Assembly: GCA_019090845.1 (NCBI GenBank)
Contig: JAHRVD010000247.1
Span: 1-6,288 of the forward strand
DNA length: 6,288 nt
Direction: 5' to 3'
From: Marinosulfonomonas sp.
GTDB taxonomy: Bacteria; Pseudomonadota; Alphaproteobacteria; Rhodobacterales; Rhodobacteraceae
Both the position numbers and the translations under genes were made by a program. Below the pieces are notes generated by a model. That model ran no database searches, was not told where the DNA came from, and saw only the letters and a list, made by a program, of their open reading frames with translations. Numbering within the stretch: position 1 is the stretch's first letter; every line of letters begins with the position of its first letter. Positions 1 through 6,062 of this stretch are shown here, in pieces.

Positions 1-44
1 CCCACATTTCCGGTGCCGCCAACAACTACGACGCGATAGCCCAT
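1..44 (-). CDS. asd: Aspartate-semialdehyde dehydrogenase, N-terminal fragment (cut by window edge)
   Basis: Only the first 14 codons and two bases are present; they read MGYRVVVVGGTGNVG if the last glycine is completed. The hydrophobic strand followed by GGTGNVG is the NADP-binding Rossmann glycine loop, and this exact kind of opening is typical of alphaproteobacterial Asd, which reduces aspartyl phosphate to aspartate semialdehyde in lysine, threonine, methionine and diaminopimelate synthesis. The ATG is well supported by AAGGAG six bases upstream. The gene lies downstream of, and in the same direction as, the two-domain glycosyltransferase, separated by 83 bases. Other short-chain NAD(P)-binding proteins could start similarly, so the name rests on a short stretch. 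Confidence 0.72.
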   Translation of the reverse strand, partial: MGYRVVVVGGTGNV

Positions 45-50
45 CAGGGT

Positions 51-56
51 CTCCTT
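51..56 (-). promoter_or_regulatory. Shine-Dalgarno sequence of asd
   Basis: AAGGAG read on the minus strand, six bases before the ATG at position 44. It is a near-perfect anti-16S match and fixes the start of the truncated asd reading frame. Confidence 0.8.
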
Positions 57-78
57 AAGTCTGGTAACGGAGGCGGTG

Positions 79-84
79 ATTAGA
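79..84 (-). promoter_or_regulatory. Possible -10 box for asd
   Basis: TCTAAT on the minus strand matches five of six bases of the TATAAT consensus and lies at a sensible distance from the asd ribosome binding site, giving a leader of roughly 25 to 30 bases. The bases 16 to 18 upstream (CTTTCC/TCTTTC) are a poor -35, so this is only a candidate. I saw no convincing hairpin terminator for the upstream glycosyltransferase gene in this gap, so asd could also be reached by read-through. Confidence 0.25.
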
Positions 85-127
85 GCAAAGCAGCGCCGGG
101 GGAAAGAGAATAGTCGAGCTTAACAGA

Positions 128-1852
128 TCAAGTGGTTGTGGGGATCAGGTGGAATCGCGGATCGTTCGCCAAAATATCATCTACAAAGGCTTGTTCGGCC
201 GAAAAATCATGTGGAACCTGTGACGCTTCGCGCCGCCCGGTTAGCGATTTTGAAGCAAAGAAATCAAAGCCATAAAGCTTGACCGATTTCGCGTCGGAGT
301 TTCTGATAAGTTCAATGATCATCAGGCCTGTGGTCGGCGATGACTGAAGCTGTTCGTTCAGGCGTTGCCATTCTGTTTTGGGGTTCACAAAAAACCCCGG
401 CAACCCAGTGGCCCAGAACGGTATTCTTTTGGTTTTGGGGCTCATCCATAAAACACGCGATGGCCTTAGCTTACGCACCTGCGCTTTGGGCATGGAAGTG
501 GCCAGAGCCAGCCAGTCTGTTGCCCGTCCATGCGAGGCTTCGGTCGGGCGGGGCGCGCGATTGATCCGGACAACGATATCCGCCAGATCGATGTCCGGGC
601 CGTTATTTTCGTTCGTCAACGCCCGCGCGTTACCAACAATTGAAACTGTCTTTCCTGCAAGTTCCCGCATCAGCTCAGAGGCTTGTGCCGATCGCGCCTG
701 AATTCGATCGCCTGACAGTCTTTTTTCAAATTGAAAGCCTATCCTCTCAATCAGCGCCGGCATGGAAAACAGCGTTGGCCGATATTTCAGGACCGGGGCA
801 TCCAGAAGGCTGCGATAGACTGCAATGATCTTGCTCGCTTCATCTGCCAGCGCGAAATTTGCGGCAGTGTGCTCACGCGCCGCAATTCCCGATTTGCGCC
901 TGATATCAGGGTACTCCAGATATTTGCGCGTCGCACCGGTCAAGTCCGGGATGTCATTGGGCGCAACGAGAGTTCCGGTTTCTCCGTTAACAATCAGCTC
1001 ATCAAAAGCGCCGACACGGGTTGCGACAACAGGAACGCCACAAGCCATTGCTTCCAGCGGTGTCAGCCCAAAGCCTTCCCATCTTTGCGGCGCTACGAAC
1101 AAATCCAACACCTGATACCAAGCCGGCATTTGGTCAACCGGGACTTCCGGCAGGAAAAGAATCCTGTCTGACAATCCGGCCGCAGCAACCCGATGTTTCA
1201 ACCTTTTTAGAAACAAAGAATGAGATTGCGTTGTTCGCCCCATTACCAAAGCGTGGTGATCTGGCATCAAGGGCAGCAACGCAATCATAGCAGAGACAAA
1301 AACATCGGTGCCTTTTTGGCGCCTGATGCGACCGTAACAACCGATCAGCACACCATTTGGCAGACCGAGTTTTGCCCGCAAACCCGCGCGATCCGAAGGT
1401 GGGCAAAACCGCTGCGTATTTATGCCGTGGTGGATAACGGCGGCAGGGCGGTTCAGATAGGTGGCCGTTTTCCCAGACGTTGCAATAACTTCATCCATTG
1501 TTGAAATCAGCCAACGCGTAAACCAGGTGTGGTTTCGTTGTGATGCAGAGGTAAACAACAGCGCCAAATTTAATCTGGCCACGTGGCGCAAGATCAGACC
1601 CAACAACATCTCTGTATTGCGTCTTGCGTGCCAGACCCGCAGCTTGCGTCTTGGCAACAGAAACAACCGGGCGAGCGGGATATGAGTTAAACTATCCGGC
1701 AACCCCGGCCCGGTTGCCGCGATTGCAATCTGATCGGTCTGAATTGGCACAAGCCGGACAACTGTTGCCGTAACCCCGGATAACCTGCGTTTCAGGTTCG
1801 GTGTTATTACTTCAATACAATTTATCCCGGGTGTGTTGTTTAGGTCGGACAT
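128..1852 (-). CDS. Two-domain glycosyltransferase: LpcC-like GT4 fused to GT29 (sialyltransferase-like) domain
   Basis: The 574-residue protein has no signal peptide or membrane segment and is probably cytoplasmic or loosely attached to the inner membrane. Residues ~12-350 form a GT-B, GT4-type enzyme resembling LpcC, which adds mannose to Kdo in the LPS inner core. They carry the LKRRLSGVTAT opening, VWHARRNTEML (73-83), HHGIN (141-145), GRIRRQKG (174-181, donor-phosphate R/K) and the E-x7-E pair E259/E267 in EGFGLTPLEAMACG. After a linker (~350-395), residues ~400-574 match GT29: L-motif 401-434 (VGNA with N408, RINRAP with N431), S-motif 506-530 (PTTGL to LYGFD), and a VS-like H548-x4-E553. 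Usual LpcC proteins end near residue 350, so the tail is an added domain. There is no frameshift. The start has only a weak ribosome site (GGGG, four bases away). With ugd upstream, an LPS-core or surface-glycan role is inferred; the sugar added by the second domain is unknown. Confidence 0.88.
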   Translation of the reverse strand: MSDLNNTPGINCIEVITPNLKRRLSGVTATVVRLVPIQTDQIAIAATGPGLPDSLTHIPLARLFLLPRRKLRVWHARRNTEMLLGLILRHVARLNLALLFTSASQRNHTWFTRWLISTMDEVIATSGKTATYLNRPAAVIHHGINTQRFCPPSDRAGLRAKLGLPNGVLIGCYGRIRRQKGTDVFVSAMIALLPLMPDHHALVMGRTTQSHSLFLKRLKHRVAAAGLSDRILFLPEVPVDQMPAWYQVLDLFVAPQRWEGFGLTPLEAMACGVPVVATRVGAFDELIVNGETGTLVAPNDIPDLTGATRKYLEYPDIRRKSGIAAREHTAANFALADEASKIIAVYRSLLDAPVLKYRPTLFSMPALIERIGFQFEKRLSGDRIQARSAQASELMRELAGKTVSIVGNARALTNENNGPDIDLADIVVRINRAPRPTEASHGRATDWLALATSMPKAQVRKLRPSRVLWMSPKTKRIPFWATGLPGFFVNPKTEWQRLNEQLQSSPTTGLMIIELIRNSDAKSVKLYGFDFFASKSLTGRREASQVPHDFSAEQAFVDDILANDPRFHLIPTTT

Positions 1853-1897
1853 ATGACCCCACTTACACCTTCAGGGAAATTCGCGAAAGCGCTCCTT

Positions 1898-1925
1898 ATT
1901 AAGCTGTCACCTTCATGCCCCACAA
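1898..1925 (-). promoter_or_regulatory. Weak candidate promoter for the GT4-GT29 gene
   Basis: On the minus strand TTGTGG (1925-1920) is followed after 16 bases by CTTAAT (1903-1898), four of six matches to a -10 box. It lies in the 85-base gap between ugd and the glycosyltransferase, which contains no clear terminator. The two genes may therefore be co-transcribed, with this as an optional internal promoter. An AAGGAG at 1897-1892 is about 39 bases from the glycosyltransferase start, and no open frame starts at a suitable distance from it. Confidence 0.2.
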
Positions 1926-1937
1926 AAAATTATGCGG

Positions 1938-3242
1938 CTATCGCCCGACAGGCACATATTTTCCAAACCCGGCGCGAATGACTTCGTTTTCCGAGTATAT
2001 ATTTCGCAAGTCGGCCATCCGAGCGTTCGACATTCCCTGAGCCAGCCGTTCTAAATCCAAAGCCCTGAATTCGTTCCATTCCGTCAAAATCACAACGGCA
2101 TCCGCATCCTGAACAGCCGTATAAGCATCGTCACACCACTGGGCGCCGGGCAACAGATCCAGGCCTTCGCGCTTTCCCTGCGGATCAACGACACGGACCT
2201 TGGCACCCCCGCCGATCATCGCCGGAACAATTGCCAGTGACGGTGCGTCGCGCATATCATCGGTGTTGGGTTTAAACGTAACGCCCAGTACAGCGATCGT
2301 CTTGCCGTTGAACGAGCCGTCGCAGAGATCCTCGATCTTTTGGACCATGCGACGTTTTACTTCTTCGTTTACCTTGATAACGGCCTCGGTGATCTGCATT
2401 GGAGCAGCATGTTCTTGCCCGATACGCGCAAGTGCGCTGGTGTCCTTGGGAAAACATGATCCGCCGTAACCGGGGCCTGCATGCAGGAATTTGTTGCCGA
2501 TGCGTCCGTCCAGCCCCATGCCCTTGGACACCTGTTTCACATCAGCGCCCACTTTTTCGCAAAGTGCTGCGATTTCGTTTATGAAAGTTATCTTCGTTGC
2601 AAGAAAGGCATTGGCTGCGTATTTTATCATCTCAGCACTTTCCAGATCGGTAATAACGACCGGAAAATCGCGCAGGAACAATGGACGGTAAATATCGCGC
2701 ATAACCGTCTCGGCTTCTTGTGTCTCGACGCCCACGACGACCCGGTCCGGGCGCATGAAATCGTCGATCGCTGCGCCTTCACGCAAAAATTCGGGGTTGG
2801 AAACCACATCGAATTTCGCGTCCGGGTTTGCTTTGGCGATAATCTCTTTGACGCGGCGGTTCGTGCCCACGGGCACCGTCGATTTGGTCACTACAACTGT
2901 GTAGCATGTAATTGATTTGGCGATTTGTTCGGCGGCTGCGAATACATAGGTCAGGTCCGCGTGGCCGTCGCCGCGCCTTGTCGGTGTTCCCACAGCGATG
3001 AAAACTGCCCCTGCGCCCGATACAGCGTCAGCAAGGTCACCCGAAAATGTGAGGCGCTCGGCGGCTACGTTTTTTGCCAGCAAACCTTCCAGTCCGGGCT
3101 CATAAATCGGAACTTCCAGGCGTTCCAGCATGGCAATTTTGTCGGGATTGTTGTCGACGCAGACAACTTCGTGTCCGAAATCTGAAAAACACACGCCGGA
3201 AACCAGCCCGACATATCCCGTTCCAACCATCGCAATCTTCAT
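1938..3242 (-). CDS. ugd: UDP-glucose 6-dehydrogenase
   Basis: This cytoplasmic enzyme oxidises UDP-glucose to UDP-glucuronate in two NAD-dependent steps, supplying glucuronic acid (and, after epimerisation, galacturonic acid) for LPS, capsule or exopolysaccharide. The 434 residues match the usual bacterial length. The N-terminal NAD-binding fold has GTGYVG (7-12) and the ribose-binding acid D30. NPEFLREG (149-156) includes the catalytic glutamate region, EMIKYAAN (204-211) the conserved K207, and GPGYGGSCFPKD (256-267) the catalytic nucleophile C263. The C-terminal UDP-binding domain has VLGVTFKPNTDDMRDAPS (318-335). All key residues are present, so it should be active. The ATG at 3242 starts directly at the Rossmann strand and has TGAGG seven bases upstream. 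The next gene downstream is the two-domain glycosyltransferase, which supports a surface-polysaccharide role. Confidence 0.96.
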   Translation of the reverse strand: MKIAMVGTGYVGLVSGVCFSDFGHEVVCVDNNPDKIAMLERLEVPIYEPGLEGLLAKNVAAERLTFSGDLADAVSGAGAVFIAVGTPTRRGDGHADLTYVFAAAEQIAKSITCYTVVVTKSTVPVGTNRRVKEIIAKANPDAKFDVVSNPEFLREGAAIDDFMRPDRVVVGVETQEAETVMRDIYRPLFLRDFPVVITDLESAEMIKYAANAFLATKITFINEIAALCEKVGADVKQVSKGMGLDGRIGNKFLHAGPGYGGSCFPKDTSALARIGQEHAAPMQITEAVIKVNEEVKRRMVQKIEDLCDGSFNGKTIAVLGVTFKPNTDDMRDAPSLAIVPAMIGGGAKVRVVDPQGKREGLDLLPGAQWCDDAYTAVQDADAVVILTEWNEFRALDLERLAQGMSNARMADLRNIYSENEVIRAGFGKYVPVGR

Positions 3243-3249
3243 CTTAATG

Positions 3250-3254
3250 CCTCA
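3250..3254 (-). promoter_or_regulatory. Ribosome binding site of ugd
   Basis: TGAGG on the minus strand lies seven bases before the ugd ATG. It supports the start placed immediately ahead of the nucleotide-binding strand. Confidence 0.6.
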
Positions 3255-3270
3255 CTGATACACTTGGCGT

Positions 3271-3299
3271 GGGATGCGTGATCGGGCCTGCCGTGTCAA
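3271..3299 (-). promoter_or_regulatory. Candidate ugd promoter (perfect -35, poor -10)
   Basis: TTGACA (minus strand, 3299-3294) is a perfect -35 hexamer in the only sizeable gap ahead of ugd. At 17 bases spacing the -10 position reads CATCCC, a poor match. Either the promoter is activator-dependent or uses the relaxed -10 common in alphaproteobacteria, or the hexamer is chance. Its position 52 to 57 bases ahead of the ugd start is appropriate. Confidence 0.3.
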
Positions 3300-3350
3300 C
3301 GAAAAGGGCCAGAATGCCGGGATACGAACAGCAGACGGCCCAATCGTTGT

Positions 3351-3396
3351 CGTTTGAGCATGATTTGGCAACAATTTTGGCGCTTCAGCTCAAACG
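3351..3396. repeat. Perfect 9-bp inverted repeat in the pcaF-ugd gap
   Basis: CGTTTGAGC (3351-3359) and its exact reverse complement GCTCAAACG (3388-3396) enclose 28 bases, starting eight bases after the pcaF stop codon. In RNA this could fold into a 9-bp stem with a large loop that ends the catabolic operon transcript or protects its 3' end. No T-run follows in the minus direction, so it is not a classical intrinsic terminator. It could instead be a two-site operator. Confidence 0.45.
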
Positions 3397-3403
3397 GCTT
3401 GTG

Positions 3404-4606
3404 TCACACCCTTTCGAGCGCGATTGCGATTCCCTGACCGACGCCGACGCACATCGTTGCCAGTGCCAATTTCTTTTCGCGCCGCACCAGCTCCATCATC
3501 GCGGTGCCGGTTATACGTGCGCCCGACATGCCAAGAGGGTGGCCCAAAGCGATGGCCCCGCCGTTAGGATTGATATGGTCTGCTGCATCGTCCAGCCCAA
3601 GGCCGCGCAGAACCGCAATGCCCTGACTGGCGAATGCTTCGTTCAATTCGATAACATCGAAATCGGCAGGCGTTATGTTCAGTCGGCCGCACAGTTTTTG
3701 TGTTGCCGGAACTGGCCCAATGCCCATGATCCGCGGCGTAACACCTGCTGTTGCGCCGCCCAAAATTCGCACCAACGGCGTCAGGCCATGTTTTTTTGCT
3801 GCCGCTTCGGAAGCAATCACCAGCGCCGCCGCACCATCATTCAGGCCAGAGGCATTTCCCGCCGTAACAGTGCCGCCTTTGCGAAATGGTGCCTTAAGGC
3901 CGGCAAGTTTTTCTGCCGTGGTCGCACGTGGATGTTCGTCGGTATCAAATACCACCGGATCGCCACGGCGCTGCGGGATTGAAACTGGCACGATCTCTTC
4001 GGCCAACCGACCGCTGGAAATCGCAGCGGCGGCGTTTTCCTGTGATCGCAGCGCAAAGGCATCTTGATCCTGACGCGAAATGCCAAAATCCTCGGCTACG
4101 TTTTCGCCGGTCTCGGGCATCGACTCGATGCCATATTGTGCCTTCATCGCCGGATTTACGAAACGCCAGCCAAGTGTTGTATCATGCACTTCGTTTTGGC
4201 GCGAAAAGGCGCTGGTTGCCTTGGGCATGACGAAAGGCGCGCGCGACATGCTTTCGACGCCGCCAGCGACGATCAGATCGGCTTCGCCAGCGCGGATCGT
4301 TCTGGCAGCGGCAATAATCGCGTCCATGCCGGAGCCGCACAAACGGTTAATCGTCGCGCCGGGAACAGCGTCGGGGTATCCGGCCAGCAGCAGGCACATG
4401 CGGGCTACGTTGCGGTTATCCTCGCCTGCCTGATTGGCGCAGCCAAAGATAACTTCGTCAATTGCAGCCAGATCCATCTCCGGATTGCGTTCCGCCAGCG
4501 CCCGCAAAGGAATAGCGCCCAGATCGTCGGTGCGCACCGAAGACAAAGAACCGCCGAAACGACCTATTGGAGTGCGGACATAATCGCAGATGTATGCGTC
4601 GGTCAT
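3404..4606 (-). CDS. pcaF: 3-oxoadipyl-CoA thiolase (beta-ketoadipyl-CoA thiolase)
   Basis: This enzyme cleaves 3-oxoadipyl-CoA with CoA into succinyl-CoA and acetyl-CoA, the last step of the beta-ketoadipate pathway for protocatechuate and catechol, and also of phenylacetate breakdown (PaaJ). The 400 residues are normal thiolase length. The acylated cysteine C90 is in [22 protein letters not shown] spans 115-126, NEAF is at 322-325, the catalytic H356 is in [16 protein letters not shown], and the second catalytic C386 is in CVGVGQG. The opening [21 protein letters not shown] and the [15 protein letters not shown] stretch are characteristic of PcaF rather than of generic acetyl-CoA acetyltransferases. 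The ATG has GAGGAT six bases upstream and follows livF by 15 bases, so it sits at the end of the transporter operon. A generic acetyl-CoA acetyltransferase role cannot be fully excluded from sequence alone. Confidence 0.9.
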   Translation of the reverse strand: MTDAYICDYVRTPIGRFGGSLSSVRTDDLGAIPLRALAERNPEMDLAAIDEVIFGCANQAGEDNRNVARMCLLLAGYPDAVPGATINRLCGSGMDAIIAAARTIRAGEADLIVAGGVESMSRAPFVMPKATSAFSRQNEVHDTTLGWRFVNPAMKAQYGIESMPETGENVAEDFGISRQDQDAFALRSQENAAAAISSGRLAEEIVPVSIPQRRGDPVVFDTDEHPRATTAEKLAGLKAPFRKGGTVTAGNASGLNDGAAALVIASEAAAKKHGLTPLVRILGGATAGVTPRIMGIGPVPATQKLCGRLNITPADFDVIELNEAFASQGIAVLRGLGLDDAADHINPNGGAIALGHPLGMSGARITGTAMMELVRREKKLALATMCVGVGQGIAIALERV

Positions 4607-4612
4607 TTTGTA

Positions 4613-4618
4613 ATCCTC
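4613..4618 (-). promoter_or_regulatory. Shine-Dalgarno sequence of pcaF
   Basis: GAGGAT on the minus strand, six bases before the pcaF ATG and inside the 15-base livF-pcaF gap. This spacing leaves no room for a separate promoter in the gap and supports co-transcription of the two genes. Confidence 0.65.
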
Positions 4619-4621
4619 ATT

Positions 4622-5323
4622 TTATACGCCCAGCCATTTTTCGTGGGTTTCGTTGTCTTTCTTAAGCTCTTCGGCTGTGCCTTGCCACACGATTTGTCCG
4701 CGCCCAACCAGGCTGATTGCATCCGCAAGCCCGGTCGCAAAACTGAAGTTCTGTTCGACAAGCAGGATAGTCATGCCTTCGTTTTTCAGCTGCTTCAGCT
4801 TACCGAAAATTTGCTGGATGATAATCGGTGCCAGACCTTCGGTCGGCTCATCGAGCAAAAGAATGCGTGGTTCCATCATCAGTGCGCGCCCGATGGCCAG
4901 CATCTGTTGCTCGCCACCAGACAGTTCATGCCCGCCGTTGGAAAGCCGATCTGCCAGATTCGGGAAGAAATCAATGACACGCTCGATGTCCCAGCTTGCA
5001 TCTTCGGTCGGGGCAAGGCGACCGGCCAGTTCAAGGTTTTCACGCACCGAAAGCGCGCCAAAAATATCGCGGGTTTCCGGCACGTAGGCAACGCCAAGCC
5101 GGGCGATGTCATAGGGGGTCATCGCGCTGATGTTTGTTCCGCCAAAACTGATCTGACCAGCGGTTAGCGCCAATTGCCCGACAATCGTTTTGAGGGTGGT
5201 GGATTTACCAACGCCGTTGCGCCCCAGCAGAGCATGAACGCTGCCTGCATCCACCGTCAGATCAAGCCCGTGTATAACCCGGGTTTCGCCATAACCGCTT
5301 TGGATGCCTTTCAGATCAAGCAT
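4622..5323 (-). CDS. livF: Branched-chain amino acid/HAAT-type ABC transporter ATP-binding protein LivF
   Basis: One of the two nucleotide-binding subunits that power a LivHM-type importer at the inner face of the membrane. Starting at MLDLKGIQSGYG gives 233 residues, the usual LivF length. It has Walker A GRNGVGKST (34-42), VPETRDIF (81-88) at the Q-loop position with E instead of Q as usual in LivF, signature LSGGEQQ (134-140), Walker B RILLLDEPTEGLAP (153-166), and VEQN (189-192) at the H-loop position, again LivF-typical. The frame stays open upstream to an ATG at 5407, but those 28 extra residues have no family counterpart and would lie deep within livG. The chosen ATG overlaps the livG stop by eight bases, matching the junction before livG. 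The ribosome site (GGCAGG) is weak, suggesting translational coupling. Confidence 0.94.
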   Translation of the reverse strand: MLDLKGIQSGYGETRVIHGLDLTVDAGSVHALLGRNGVGKSTTLKTIVGQLALTAGQISFGGTNISAMTPYDIARLGVAYVPETRDIFGALSVRENLELAGRLAPTEDASWDIERVIDFFPNLADRLSNGGHELSGGEQQMLAIGRALMMEPRILLLDEPTEGLAPIIIQQIFGKLKQLKNEGMTILLVEQNFSFATGLADAISLVGRGQIVWQGTAEELKKDNETHEKWLGV

Positions 5324-6062
5324 CGGCCTGCCAATCGCCAAGATAGATGTCACGGACAATTTGGTTGCCGCGGGTTTCCGCTGGCGTTCCTTCAAACACC
5401 ACATCACCGTAGTTCAGAACCGTAATCCGATCGGCCACATCAAAAGCCAGATCAAGGTCATGTTCTATTATCACCACAGTCAGTTCACGCGGCAGCCCGG
5501 ATATCAGTTGGTTGAACGCAGATATCATGCCCGGCCCAACGCCGGATGTCGGCTCGTCCATCAGCAAAATTTTGGGGCGGGTCGCCAGTGCCAGACCGAC
5601 CTCTAACTGCCGCCGGTTGCCATAGGACGCGCTGTGCACCGGAGTATCGAGGATCTCTGTTATGGCTACCTGTTGGGCAACGTCTTGAACAATGTCGCGA
5701 ACTTCCGGGTCATGAAAGCTATCACGCGCTAGCCATCTGGTTTTTGATAATCCTGCAGAGGCAGCAAGCGCCAGATTTTCGCGCACGGTCAGATCTTCGA
5801 ACAGGTTGTTTTTCTGGTAGCTGCGCGACATGCCTGCCAGCGCTCGTTGGTCCACCGAAAGGCCGGTTATGGATGCACCATCAATCAGGATATCGCCCGA
5901 CGATGGTAACAACTCTCCGACCAGTAGATTGAACAGCGTTGTTTTGCCCGCACCGTTGGGGCCCAAAACGACACGGCGCTCACCGGGTTCCAGTGCAAAC
6001 GACACATTTTTGGTCACCTCAAGCCCGCCGAAGGATTTACAGAGGTTTCTGACTTCAAGCAT
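5316..6062 (-). CDS. livG: Branched-chain amino acid/HAAT-type ABC transporter ATP-binding protein LivG
   Basis: The second ATPase subunit of the importer, pairing with LivF under the LivH/LivM permeases. Its 248 residues are normal for LivG. It has Walker A GPNGAGKTT (34-42), Q-loop Q83 in SYQKNNLF, a signature reading ASYGNRRQLEV (145-155), Walker B KILLMDEPTSGVGP (164-177), and H-loop H201 in IIEHDLDLA. The signature departs from the LSGGQ consensus, as LivG signatures commonly do (SYG in place of SGG). The ATG overlaps the livM stop by eight bases and the stop overlaps livF by the same eight bases. There is no strong Shine-Dalgarno sequence, so translation is probably coupled to the upstream gene. 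The substrate cannot be read from the ATPase. Confidence 0.94.
   Translation of the reverse strand: MLEVRNLCKSFGGLEVTKNVSFALEPGERRVVLGPNGAGKTTLFNLLVGELLPSSGDILIDGASITGLSVDQRALAGMSRSYQKNNLFEDLTVRENLALAASAGLSKTRWLARDSFHDPEVRDIVQDVAQQVAITEILDTPVHSASYGNRRQLEVGLALATRPKILLMDEPTSGVGPGMISAFNQLISGLPRELTVVIIEHDLDLAFDVADRITVLNYGDVVFEGTPAETRGNQIVRDIYLGDWQADA

Noticed and set aside
1134..1406. A 90-codon minus-strand open frame inside the glycosyltransferase gene in another frame.
   Set aside because: It overlaps the conserved GT4 region, which is read without interruption in the main frame. The product has no recognisable motif and no ribosome site was evident.
1853..1937. The CCGCA ... TGTGG hairpin after the ugd stop as a terminator.
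   Set aside because: The T-rich stretch lies in the loop rather than after the stem, and the stem has only five pairs including a G-U pair.
3302..3341. GGGCC ... GGCCC followed by TTTT on the minus strand, resembling a terminator between pcaF and ugd.
   Set aside because: The stem is only five or six pairs with a loop of about 24 to 26 bases and only four T residues, too weak to call as an intrinsic terminator.
3269..3982. A 237-codon plus-strand open frame starting in the ugd-pcaF gap.
   Set aside because: Most of it is antisense to the conserved 3' half of pcaF, and the translated product is rich in Cys, Arg and Gln with no family resemblance. No ribosome site stands out.
4064..5167. A 367-codon open frame on the plus strand, opposite pcaF and livF.
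   Set aside because: It lies antisense to two genes with intact catalytic motifs, its translation shows no recognisable motif and is rich in Cys, His, Gln and Arg, and it spans the pcaF-livF junction. It is a by-product of codon bias on the other strand.
5324..5407. An upstream ATG that would lengthen LivF by 28 residues.
   Set aside because: The extension has no counterpart in the LivF family and would overlap livG by 92 bases, whereas the ATG at 5323 gives the standard length and repeats the overlap seen at livM/livG.
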